NCBI GenBank assembly: GCA_020846515.1
Contig: JADLDX010000348.1
Span: 1 to 7,087, forward strand
Direction: 5' to 3'
DNA from: Pirellulaceae bacterium
GTDB taxonomy: Bacteria > Planctomycetota > Planctomycetia > Pirellulales > Pirellulaceae
Length of the DNA: 7,087 nucleotides
Shown: positions 1 through 6,168 of the stretch, in pieces
Numbering within the stretch: the stretch's first letter is position 1
How the letters are laid out: each line of letters opens with the position of its first letter
Position numbers and translations under genes: made by a program
Notes under the pieces: generated by a model
Told to the model about the DNA's origin: nothing
The model's input: only the letters and a program-made list of their open reading frames with translations
Databases searched by the model: none

Positions 1-462
1 CTTTCCGGAATTCTTGAGAGCGCGGGTCAGGGCACGATCGAACGCGCTGGCGAAGGCCTGTTTGTCGCGATCGGAATAGGGTCGGTTCCCGCGGAGTGTT
101 TCACCGGCCCCGCGCAGGTCGTCGAAAAAGTTGCGGACCGATAAACGGGCGGCGATGTTATCTGCCGTGTAGATCTCGCCGCGTGGATCGATGACGGTAA
201 TGGCCGATTCGACCAGTTGACCGGCCAGCGGAATATCGGCTGTGATTACCAAGTCATGGCCCGTTGCATTTTTTGCGATGAAGCGGTCGGCCATGTTGGC
301 CCCTTCGCTGACGGTGATACAGGAAACCATGGGGGCGTTCAGGGGCAAGGCTAACGATTGATTGGCGACCATGATGGTTTCGACGTTCAATCGCCGGGCT
401 GCTCGAAAGATAATCTCTTTGACTTCAAACGGAGCGGCGTCGGCATCGATCCAGATCTTCAT
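1..462 (-). CDS. yaiI: YaiI/YqxD family protein (DUF188, UPF0178), 3' end cut by the window
   Basis: My translation of the minus strand from the ATG at 462-460 gives 154 codons open to the window edge. It begins MKIWIDADAAP, carries ITADIPLA near residues 73-80, DPRGEIYT near 92-99, a RNFFDDLR segment near 110-117 and SDRDKQAF near 130-137. These are the landmarks of the YaiI/YqxD family. Family members are about 150 residues long, so the stop should lie just outside the window. The family has no firmly established biochemical role; it has been grouped with PIN-like folds, and the Asp residues at 6 and 8 would fit an acidic site, but nuclease activity is not shown. The family usually has Cys in DADACP; here it is Ala10. 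The start lies 11 bp after the ACT gene stop, and a weak AGGG overlaps that stop, suggesting co-transcription and perhaps coupled translation. Family call is firm; function is unknown. Confidence 0.9.
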   Translation of the reverse strand, partial: MKIWIDADAAPFEVKEIIFRAARRLNVETIMVANQSLALPLNAPMVSCITVSEGANMADRFIAKNATGHDLVITADIPLAGQLVESAITVIDPRGEIYTADNIAARLSVRNFFDDLRGAGETLRGNRPYSDRDKQAFASAFDRALTRALKNSGK

Positions 463-473
463 TCGGTCGCGCC

Positions 474-971
474 CTACGTCAACGGCTCGTCGCTCAAGTC
501 GCCTTCGGTGATCATGCGAAAACCGCGCCGCGCCAACATATCCAGAGCGCCGTCGATATCATCAACCATGATGGCTACCGCCGGTGCGCCGTGCGGTCGA
601 ACCATCAGGGGATACGCCTGAATAATATTGATCTCAGCCTGCAGCAAGGCCACACAAATTTGGAGCAGTGGCTGAGCGTTGTCGGGCAATTCCAGACCAA
701 TCAAGTCGCTTTCGATCATGGCCAACCCGGCACGTTCCAGGATTTCGCGACCACGCTCCGGATGACTGACGACGAAGCGAACGAAAGCACATTCGGCTGA
801 ATCGTTGATCGATAATGCGACGATGCGAATACCCGTTCCCTCAAAGCGTCGCACCATTTCCAACAGCTGACCGACACGATTCTCAAGGAAGACTGTAAAC
901 TGACGGATTGTTGGGTAATTGCGTCCCCGAGCAGTTTTATAATCTGTGGCGGATCCCTCACCTACACTCAT
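474..971 (-). CDS. Tandem ACT-domain protein, probable amino-acid-binding regulator
   Basis: A 165-residue protein made almost entirely of two ACT-like domains. The first runs from about residue 23 (RQFTVFLENRVGQLLEMV, with the Gly34 turn before the first helix) to about 93. The second runs from about 95 (DNAQPLLQICVALLQAEINI) to about 160. The pattern QFTVFLEN..G.LLEMV..FE..GI.I.AL resembles stand-alone double-ACT proteins (COG4747-like), sometimes mislabelled as acetolactate synthase subunits. ACT domains generally bind small ligands, often amino acids, and mediate allostery; no catalytic domain is attached, so a sensor or regulatory role in the cytoplasm is inferred and the ligand is unknown. 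The first 22 residues precede the usual domain start and look unstructured. ATG at 971 is the best start codon I find, with only a weak GGA upstream, so the N-terminus is uncertain. It is followed at 11 bp by the YaiI-family gene, probably in one transcript. Confidence 0.85.
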   Translation of the reverse strand: MSVGEGSATDYKTARGRNYPTIRQFTVFLENRVGQLLEMVRRFEGTGIRIVALSINDSAECAFVRFVVSHPERGREILERAGLAMIESDLIGLELPDNAQPLLQICVALLQAEINIIQAYPLMVRPHGAPAVAIMVDDIDGALDMLARRGFRMITEGDLSDEPLT

Positions 972-1061
972 TACGTCCAGCTTCGCAAAAAAGGAATGGA
1001 ACGACCAGAATCGACGCTCAATCCTAAGGCAAATCGCGTTGCCCGTCGAGACGTGTCGTAG

Positions 1062-1081
1062 CCACCGTCGCCAGACGGTGG
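1062..1081. repeat. Perfect 8-bp hairpin in the divergent ACT/imuB spacer
   Basis: CCACCGTC (1062-1069), loop GCCA, GACGGTGG (1074-1081) form a perfect GC-rich stem with a tetraloop, about 65 bp before imuB. No T-tract follows on either strand, so it is not a classical terminator. It may be a dispersed intergenic repeat (from memory, similar hairpins recur in planctomycete genomes) or an RNA structure in a leader. The rest of 972-1145 shows no promoter I trust. Confidence 0.6.
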
Positions 1082-1145
1082 AGGTATAGCGCCAGATTCA
1101 CCACCGCTTGTCAGCGCCTCTGATTCTCGAGAGTAAAATAATCGT

Positions 1146-3047
1146 ATGAGTCGCATCTTATGCGTCTGGCTACCGAATTGGCCCATCCAACGTGTCCTGG
1201 CGTCGGAACCGATGCTGGTGGGCCGCGCCGTGGTGCTCGAGACACGCGATGCGCGGCGCGGCTTGGTGATCGCCGCCGCCAATTTGGCGGCCCGTCAAGC
1301 TGGCGCACGAGTGGGGATGCGATTAAGTGAACTGGCGGCCCTCAAATCCGACGATGACAAGATCCTGTGGGAGGTGCGACCCTACCATCCCGATCAAGAT
1401 CTCGACGCCCTGTGCGACTTGGCTGAACAGGCTCAGCAATTCAGCCCGCTGGTGGGGCTGGAGTTGCATGACCAGGAACCTTGGCACGGACGCACCTCCT
1501 GTCAGCCGCAAGCCTTGCTGCTGGATGCCAGTGGTATCGCTGATCTGTTTGGCGGTGATCAACCGTATTTAGCCGAGATCGCTGCGTGGCTGCGCAGCCA
1601 ACGCTACTTCGCGTACATGGCTCTGGCCAGCACCATTGGCGCGGCTTGGGCACTGGCCAACTATGAACTTCTCAGCAAGGCTCGACACGCACCGCCTGCC
1701 CCCCCTGCTCCACAGCCGCCTGCCGCAACTATTTCCAGTGCAGCAAAGTCTGGTGCTGTGACGTCAGATCCAAGCCGAGACGCCGCCAACCGAGAAAGTG
1801 ACAAGACTGACTATGTGCCGCTTTGCCGCACGCTGGTCACCGACCCATGGGAAGAGGCGGAGTTGCTATCGGAACTGCCGGTGGCAGCCCTGCGCATCGA
1901 CTCGGAAACCGTCGGCAAACTGCGGCGCCTGGGCGTTGGCTCGCTCGCCCAACTTTGGCAGTTGCCACGCGACGGTCTGGCTAGTCGCTTGGGTAGCCGT
2001 TTAATGAGACGCTCCGACCAGGCATTGGGACTGGCCGCCGAAGCGGTGATTGCACTGCACGGTGCCGATGATTGGTCAGCCGATTTCTCGCTGGAGCATC
2101 CCACGTTGTCCACTGCGACACTCAATCAAGTACTACAACAGTTGTGTACTCAATTGGCCGAGCGGTTGACGCGGGCTGGCCTCGGGGCGCTGCGATGCCT
2201 GTGTCGACTGGATCTGGTCCGTCAGTCGCCGCTGGTCATGCAGCTGGGCCTGTTTCGACCGAGCGATGATCCGCAGCATCTGCATCTCTTGCTGGCCGGC
2301 CAACTCGAACAAGTTTTGCAAGGGGATCAGGATCAGCGATATGGGCAGCGAGACCAGTCGCGATATGGGCAGCGCAGCGGCGATCCTCCGCCTGATCGCT
2401 CGGCTAGTCTATCCAAGCAAGTTTCCAGCGCTCCCGGGTCGGCCTCGGCGGCTGCGCGCGACGAGCAAGGCATGGTTTGGCGAGTTGTTTTGCAAGCCAC
2501 GTTGGTGGGACCTATTGTTTGGCAGCAAACGCAGTTGTTTGAGCAAAGTGATCCGCGTTACAAGCAACAACTAGCGCAGTTGATCGATTCGCTCAGCGGT
2601 CGTTTGGGTCGCGGACAGGTGCTCGAGGCTCATATGGAACGCGATGCAGAACCGGAGCAGGCGGTGACCTATCGCCCCTTAACCGGTCGACGCCCAGATG
2701 GCGTTGAGCAAGCCACTCTGCGCAAGCTGACCAGTCGCCTGGCCACCAGCGGCGCGGAACCCCGACCTACCGACCCCTTGCGGCGACCGACCCATCTGAT
2801 AACGCCTCCCGAACCGCTGATTGGTGCTGCGACGTGCGCGGAAGGCTTGATTCGCCAATTTGTGTACGAGAATCGGCGGCTGGTTGTGACGGCTCACTGG
2901 GGACCCGAGCGTTTGGAAAGCGGCTGGTGGCGTGGACCCAGCCTGCGCCGCGATTATTATCGCATCGAAGCCACCGACGGCAGTTGGTGGTGGGTGTTTC
3001 GAGAACTTAGTACTGGCCAGTGGTTCATGCACGGCACGTTCGGCTAA
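1146..3047 (+). CDS. imuB: ImuB, catalytically inactive Y-family polymerase-like protein of the mutasome
   Basis: 633 residues. The start MSRILCVWLPNWPIQRV is the typical ImuB opening, in which the catalytic Asp of true Y-family polymerases is replaced; LLLDASGIADLFGG (about 125-138) is the degenerate palm motif. A helix-hairpin-helix segment lies near 252-290 and a beta-clamp motif QLGLF at 366-370. The C-terminal ImuB domain has TAHWGPERLESGWWRG (to 597), RRDYYRIE and ends FMHGTFG, so the gene is complete. In other bacteria ImuB bridges ImuA, DnaE2 and the sliding clamp for error-prone translesion synthesis. It is longer than the usual roughly 500 residues because of two low-complexity insertions, about 181-222 (Pro/Ala/Ser-rich) and about 394-438 (Gln/Arg/Ser-rich). 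Neither imuA nor dnaE2 is adjacent. ATG 1146 is supported by family alignment; a weak GAGAG lies 12 nt upstream. No SOS box recognised. Confidence 0.93.
   Translation: MSRILCVWLPNWPIQRVLASEPMLVGRAVVLETRDARRGLVIAAANLAARQAGARVGMRLSELAALKSDDDKILWEVRPYHPDQDLDALCDLAEQAQQFSPLVGLELHDQEPWHGRTSCQPQALLLDASGIADLFGGDQPYLAEIAAWLRSQRYFAYMALASTIGAAWALANYELLSKARHAPPAPPAPQPPAATISSAAKSGAVTSDPSRDAANRESDKTDYVPLCRTLVTDPWEEAELLSELPVAALRIDSETVGKLRRLGVGSLAQLWQLPRDGLASRLGSRLMRRSDQALGLAAEAVIALHGADDWSADFSLEHPTLSTATLNQVLQQLCTQLAERLTRAGLGALRCLCRLDLVRQSPLVMQLGLFRPSDDPQHLHLLLAGQLEQVLQGDQDQRYGQRDQSRYGQRSGDPPPDRSASLSKQVSSAPGSASAAARDEQGMVWRVVLQATLVGPIVWQQTQLFEQSDPRYKQQLAQLIDSLSGRLGRGQVLEAHMERDAEPEQAVTYRPLTGRRPDGVEQATLRKLTSRLATSGAEPRPTDPLRRPTHLITPPEPLIGAATCAEGLIRQFVYENRRLVVTAHWGPERLESGWWRGPSLRRDYYRIEATDGSWWWVFRELSTGQWFMHGTFG
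2331..2374 (+). repeat. 24-bp-period duplication inside imuB
   Basis: The 14-mer CGATATGGGCAGCG occurs at 2337-2350 and again at 2361-2374, and GATCAG/GACCAG precede the two copies. The period is 24 bp, so the frame is kept and the protein reads RYGQR (398-402) then RYGQR (406-410) within a disordered-looking insertion. It looks like slippage-type expansion of an interdomain linker. Confidence 0.8.
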
Positions 3048-3097
3048 CCCAACGTCGGCACCTGGATACGTGGATCAAGTTGTTTTCCGTTGGGTTA
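3045..3097 (+). terminator. Inverted repeat starting at the imuB stop codon, possible terminator
   Basis: TAACCCAACG (3045-3054, its first three bases being the imuB stop) and CGTTGGGTTA (3088-3097) are a perfect 10-bp inverted repeat around a 33-nt loop that contains TTGTTTTCC. The stem is long but the loop is large and no U-run follows the right arm, so a rho-independent terminator is possible but not certain. It could also act as a 3' stabilising structure. Confidence 0.4.
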
Positions 3098-3127
3098 TCC
3101 AATCGTCCGTGACTCTCGAGGCTCATG

Positions 3128-3165
3128 CTCAAGACGGCGTGCTTCGCAAGCGAGGCGCCGTTGAG
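3128..3165. terminator. Stem-loop in the convergent imuB/basic-protein spacer
   Basis: CTCAA-(GA bulge)-CGGCG (3128-3139) pairs with CGCCGTTGAG (3156-3165), and an inner GCTT/AAGC pair (3141-3144 with 3148-3151) caps it with a CGC loop. The structure lies between two convergent genes, where a bidirectional terminator is expected. No clear U-tract follows on either strand, so the terminator role is inferred. Confidence 0.4.
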
Positions 3166-3217
3166 TCCTTCAAATGAGCTCTTTAAATGAGCCGTTCGAA
3201 TGAGTTCTTTGAATGTG
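3160..3217. repeat. Degenerate 13-bp tandem repeat, about 4.5 units
   Basis: AATGAG begins at 3173, 3186 and 3199 and AATGTG at 3212, each exactly 13 bp apart. A more diverged unit GTTGAGTCCTTCA starts at 3160, again 13 bp earlier. The consensus is AATGAG(Y)TCTTT(R). A 13-bp period does not preserve a reading frame, which fits non-coding DNA. The first unit overlaps the right arm of the preceding stem-loop. Confidence 0.75.
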
Positions 3218-3218
3218 T

Positions 3219-3244
3219 CCATCCAAGCCGTGTGGATGGCTTGG
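3219..3244 (-). terminator. Overlapping alternative hairpins just after the basic-protein gene
   Basis: CCATCC (3219-3224) can pair with GGATGG (3234-3239), or CCAAGCC (3223-3229) with GGCTTGG (3238-3244). The two stems share bases and exclude each other. They sit 24 bp beyond the stop of the minus-strand basic-protein gene, in terminator position, but no U-tract follows. Confidence 0.4.
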
Positions 3245-3268
3245 CAGCGCTCCCTATGAGCCGAGCGT

Positions 3269-3550
3269 TTACTTGCCACCTTTCTTGGTTGGCTTGGGCG
3301 CAGCCTTGGCTGGTTTGGCTGAAGTCTTCTTGGCAGCCGCTTTGGGAGCAGCGGTTTTGGTGGCTTTGGCAGCTATTTTCTTGGCCGGCGCAGCCTTGCT
3401 GGCTGGCTTGGCGGCCTCTTTCTTGCCGGATTGGCTACCGGAATCTTTGGTATCCGCCTTGTCGGCAGGCTTGCTCTTTTTCACCTTGCCGAAAGCTTGT
3501 TCCCAACCAGCAGCATACTTGACCGTCGTACCTACGCGCGTGATCGTCAT
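3269..3550 (-). CDS. Small Lys/Ala-rich basic protein, histone H1-like tail
   Basis: 93 residues with two parts. Residues 1-22 (MTITRVGTTVKYAAGWEQAF and on) are ordered-looking and aromatic-containing. From residue 23 on there is a low-complexity tail of Lys, Ala, Pro, Ser and Thr with AKP/AAKK-type repeats, ending KKGGK. By my count 24 of 93 residues are Lys and 23 are Ala. Such tails occur in bacterial histone H1-like and AlgP-like proteins and usually bind nucleic acid through charge; a nucleoid, RNA or ribosome-associated role is inferred, not shown. From memory, planctomycetes carry short proteins with a similar N-terminus and Lys-rich tail, of unknown function. The start has a good Shine-Dalgarno site. 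The gene stands alone, convergent with imuB and divergent from the peptidase gene. There is no signal peptide or membrane segment. Confidence 0.8.
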   Translation of the reverse strand: MTITRVGTTVKYAAGWEQAFGKVKKSKPADKADTKDSGSQSGKKEAAKPASKAAPAKKIAAKATKTAAPKAAAKKTSAKPAKAAPKPTKKGGK

Positions 3551-3554
3551 TGTT

Positions 3555-3561
3555 CCCTCTT
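3555..3561 (-). promoter_or_regulatory. Ribosome binding site of the basic-protein gene
   Basis: On the minus strand AAGAGGG lies 4 nt before the ATG at 3550-3548. It is the strongest Shine-Dalgarno match in the window and supports this small gene being translated. Confidence 0.65.
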
Positions 3562-3634
3562 GACTTGCTAAGTTTCCAGCGATCCGTTAGTCGGCTCATA
3601 AGTGAGCACATCACTCTCGGTTGTGTCGATGCCT

Positions 3635-3664
3635 GTAATATCGCTTAGTGCCCCATAACGTCAA
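3635..3664 (-). promoter_or_regulatory. Possible sigma70-type promoter for the basic-protein gene
   Basis: On the minus strand TTGACG (complement of 3659-3664) is followed after 18 nt by TATTAC (complement of 3635-3640). The -35 matches 5 of 6 bases and the -10 4 of 6. A start near 3628 would give a leader of roughly 78 nt. It was judged by eye only. Confidence 0.3.
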
Positions 3665-3683
3665 GTGTCGCTGGGCGAGAGAG

Positions 3684-3699
3684 CACGATTATTATCGTG
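3684..3699. promoter_or_regulatory. Small inverted repeat in the 419-bp divergent spacer 3551-3969
   Basis: CACGAT-TATT-ATCGTG is a perfect 6-bp inverted repeat with an AT-rich centre, which could be an operator half-site pair. It lies about 20 bp upstream of the proposed -35 of the basic-protein gene and 271 bp before the peptidase start. Also present are GGCAACAC at 3723-3730 and 3742-3749, the second forming GGCAA-CAC-TTGCC. I find no RNA gene, riboswitch or credible small ORF in the spacer. Confidence 0.3.
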
Positions 3700-3969
3700 T
3701 CAGAAGAGATCGCACTCGGCTCGGCAACACGTTCCATACAAGGCAACACTTGCCACATAGTGCCACCATGCGGACTCAGGATAACATCGTGCGACACACG
3801 GCGCGACATGCTGCTGGCACGCGAGCGACGCCGATGCATTCTTCAAAAATAGTCGGTGGGCTGGTACGTTTTTGTTTGGCCGACGCCTAAACTAATCTGC
3901 TGCGAGCATCGACAGTTTTCGCAGCGCGAACCATTCACAACATCATTCTCGTTAAAGAGTCCAAGCACT

Positions 3970-6111
3970 ATGCATAAAACCATTCACTTCGTGGCGTGCA
4001 TGGCCGCGTTGGGCGGCTTACTGCTGACCGGCGGCCGCGCCTGGGGACAAGCATCAGGAGATCGCATGAAGACCAAAACGGAATTGCTCAAGCCCTGGCT
4101 CGGACCCTATGGTGGCGTTCCGCCTTGGAACCTGGTCCAACCGGAAGCTATGCCGCCTGCCTTTGACGACGCCATTGCGCAGTCGAAGGCCGAACTGGAA
4201 AAGATCGCCAACAATTCCGAGCCGGCTAGTTTCGAAAACACAATCGTGGCGATGGAGCAGGCCGGACGGACGCTTGAGCGACTGGGGACCCTCTTTGACG
4301 TGCATGCTTCCAATCTCAACGTGGGCCCCATGCCCGAAGTTGAGCGCGCTGTGGCGCCGAAACTGGCCGAGTTCGATGACTGGGTGACTCAGCATGAAAA
4401 GCTCTTTCAGCGCATCGCCGCCGTTTACAAAGGCGACGAGTTCAAGAAATTGGACGCTGCCCAGCGACGACTAGTCGATCACTTGTACAAAGAATTCGTG
4501 CGCAAAGGTGCCAGTCTGAGCCAGGCTGATAAGAAGCGTCTGTCGCAATTCAATCTTCGCTTGGCCACGCTGTTTACCGATTTCAGTCAGAACGTGCTCG
4601 AAGACGAGAAGAACTATGTGACCTGGATTGAAAAGCGAGAGGATCTGGGCGGTCTGCCCGAGAGCATTATATCGGCGATGGCCGGCGCGGCCAAAGAACG
4701 CGGCAAAGCTGGCCAATGGGCCGTCACCAATACGCGTTCGTCGATGGATCCGTTTTTGACCTATTCCAGCAACCGACCGCTGCGCGAGAAGGTATGGAAG
4801 ACCTATTACAGTCGCGGTGACAATGGCGATGCCCATGACAACAATGGACTGATATCCGAGATCCTGAGCCTGCGGGCGGCTCGCGCCAAGTTGTTGGGCT
4901 ATGAAACGCATGCCCACTGGCGTTTAGAGCCGCAGATGGCCAAGACGCCACAAGCCGCGATGGATCTTATGCTCAAGGTCTGGCCGAAAGCGGTCCAGCG
5001 GGCTAAAGAAGAAGTGGCCGACATGCAAGCCTTGGCCGACAAGCTCGATCCGGGTGTGACCATCGAGCCTTGGGATTACCGCTACTATGCCGAAAAGGTT
5101 CGCAAAGCCAAATACGATCTCGATCTGAACGAAGTTAAGCCCTATTTGCAATTAGAAAAACTTCGCGAAGGCATGATGTGGGCCGCCACGCAGTTGTATG
5201 GCTTCCAATTCAAGCAGGTGTACGATCTGCCTGTGTTCCATCCCGACGTGCGAGTTTGGGAAGTGAATGACCGGGACGGCAAGCTGGTAGGCCTCTGGTA
5301 CTTTGATCCGTACGCCCGCGAGGGCAAGCGGTCTGGAGCGTGGATGAGCGCCTATCGCAATCAAGAGAACATTTCCGAGCCGATCGCGACCATCGTTTCC
5401 AACAACTCCAACTTCGTCAAAGGCGAGCCTGGTCAGGCCGTGTTGATTTCGTGGGACGACGCGGTCACGCTGTTTCATGAGTTTGGGCACGCGTTGCATG
5501 GTCTGAATTCAAAGGTCAAGTATCCGTCGCAGTCGGGCACCTCGGTGGCCCGTGACTATGTCGAGTTTCCTTCGCAATTGAATGAGCATTGGCTGACGAC
5601 CGATGAAGTGCTCAATCAGTACGCTGTGCACTATCAGACCGGCCAACCGTTGCCGAAGGAACTGCTGCAGAAGATCAAGAAGGCTGCCACGTTTAACACT
5701 GGTTTTACGACCGTGGAGTTCTTGGCCAGCGCTTTGATGGACATGAAGTTGCACCTGGCTGGCGATACCAAAATCGACCCGGATGCCTTTGAGCGCAAAA
5801 CGCTGCTTGAGCTAGGTATGCCCAAAGAAATCGTGATGCGTCACCGCACGCCGCACTTCTCGCACATCTTTGCCGACGATGGCTATTCAGCCGGATACTA
5901 TAGCTATCTGTGGTCCGACGCGTTAACGGCGGACGCTGCCGAGTTGTTTGACGAGCATGGCTACTATGACCCGGCGACTTGCAAGAAGTTGCATGACTAC
6001 ATCATGTCGGTTGGCGATACGATTGACCCAGCCGACGGCTTCCGTCAATTCCGCGGTCGCGACGTCGACACCGCCGCCCTGCTCCGCAAACGCGGCTTTC
6101 CCGTGAACTAA
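3970..6111 (+). CDS. dcp: Exported M3 family zinc metallopeptidase, peptidyl-dipeptidase Dcp type
   Basis: 713 residues. The zinc motif HEFGH is at 503-507 within LFHEFGHALHGL, and the third ligand Glu532 sits in DYVEFPSQLNEHW, 29 residues after the first His as in thimet-oligopeptidase relatives. The substrate-binding loop is FSHIF (630-634) and DDGYSAGYYSYLW (636-648). FGHALHGL and VEFPSQ favour Dcp, which removes dipeptides from C-termini, over oligopeptidase A, though exact specificity cannot be read. Residues 1-26 look like a Sec signal peptide: His/Lys start, hydrophobic core VACMAALGGLLLTGG, possible cleavage after AWG, so it probably works outside the inner membrane in peptide breakdown. 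The open frame extends upstream to 3856, but that ATG would bury the signal peptide under 38 unlikely residues, so ATG 3970 is chosen; AGAG lies 10 nt before it. Length is close to Dcp (about 680) plus the signal. It is a lone gene with no operon partner. Confidence 0.92.
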   Translation: MHKTIHFVACMAALGGLLLTGGRAWGQASGDRMKTKTELLKPWLGPYGGVPPWNLVQPEAMPPAFDDAIAQSKAELEKIANNSEPASFENTIVAMEQAGRTLERLGTLFDVHASNLNVGPMPEVERAVAPKLAEFDDWVTQHEKLFQRIAAVYKGDEFKKLDAAQRRLVDHLYKEFVRKGASLSQADKKRLSQFNLRLATLFTDFSQNVLEDEKNYVTWIEKREDLGGLPESIISAMAGAAKERGKAGQWAVTNTRSSMDPFLTYSSNRPLREKVWKTYYSRGDNGDAHDNNGLISEILSLRAARAKLLGYETHAHWRLEPQMAKTPQAAMDLMLKVWPKAVQRAKEEVADMQALADKLDPGVTIEPWDYRYYAEKVRKAKYDLDLNEVKPYLQLEKLREGMMWAATQLYGFQFKQVYDLPVFHPDVRVWEVNDRDGKLVGLWYFDPYAREGKRSGAWMSAYRNQENISEPIATIVSNNSNFVKGEPGQAVLISWDDAVTLFHEFGHALHGLNSKVKYPSQSGTSVARDYVEFPSQLNEHWLTTDEVLNQYAVHYQTGQPLPKELLQKIKKAATFNTGFTTVEFLASALMDMKLHLAGDTKIDPDAFERKTLLELGMPKEIVMRHRTPHFSHIFADDGYSAGYYSYLWSDALTADAAELFDEHGYYDPATCKKLHDYIMSVGDTIDPADGFRQFRGRDVDTAALLRKRGFPVN

Positions 6112-6123
6112 CCCGTGAACTAA
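6100..6123 (+). repeat. 12-bp tandem duplication across the peptidase stop codon
   Basis: CCCGTGAACTAA occurs at 6100-6111 and again immediately at 6112-6123. The first copy encodes the last residues PVN and the stop; the second repeats PVN-stop in frame just beyond it. The second copy runs straight into the next hairpin repeat. Confidence 0.85.
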
Positions 6124-6150
6124 CCCTCCCAGCGCAGCGCCCGGGAGGGT
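6123..6150. terminator. ACCCTCCC/GGGAGGGT hairpin, copy 1, likely terminator of the peptidase gene
   Basis: ACCCTCCC (6123-6130) pairs perfectly with GGGAGGGT (6143-6150) around AGCGCAGCGCCC. It starts 11 bp after the stop codon. CGAAAAT follows rather than a U-run, so termination is plausible from position and stem strength only. It is clearly related to copies 2 and 3 downstream. Confidence 0.6.
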
Positions 6151-6168
6151 CGAAAATCACGAGTAAAT

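Noticed and set aside
938..943. TATAAT on the plus strand as a -10 for imuB
   Set aside because: It lies inside the ACT coding region, has no well-spaced -35, and is about 200 bp from imuB.
1108..1139. TTGTCA and TAAAAT before imuB as a promoter
   Set aside because: The spacer is 20 nt and the start would fall on the ATG; too weak to call, although a leaderless transcript is not excluded.
972..1145. A LexA/SOS box upstream of imuB
   Set aside because: No E. coli-type or B. subtilis-type palindrome is visible, and I do not know the planctomycete LexA site well enough to call one.
1111..1308. Minus-strand ORFs overlapping the start of imuB
   Set aside because: They are shadows of a strongly supported coding region and show no recognisable family features.
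3213..3563. Plus-strand ORF of 116 codons resembling a Leu/Ala/Val-rich membrane protein
   Set aside because: It is the antisense of the Lys/Ala-rich gene; complementing Lys and Ala codons yields Leu/Phe and Ala/Gly/Ser stretches. The minus-strand ORF has the good ribosome binding site.
3648..3890. Possible small ORF of 80 codons in the divergent spacer
   Set aside because: Its Arg/His/Thr-rich composition looks random, there is no ribosome binding site, and the sequence resembles no family I know.
3856..3969. Upstream ATG extending the peptidase by 38 residues
   Set aside because: It would place a signal peptide inside the protein; ATG 3970 gives a normal Sec signal at the N-terminus.
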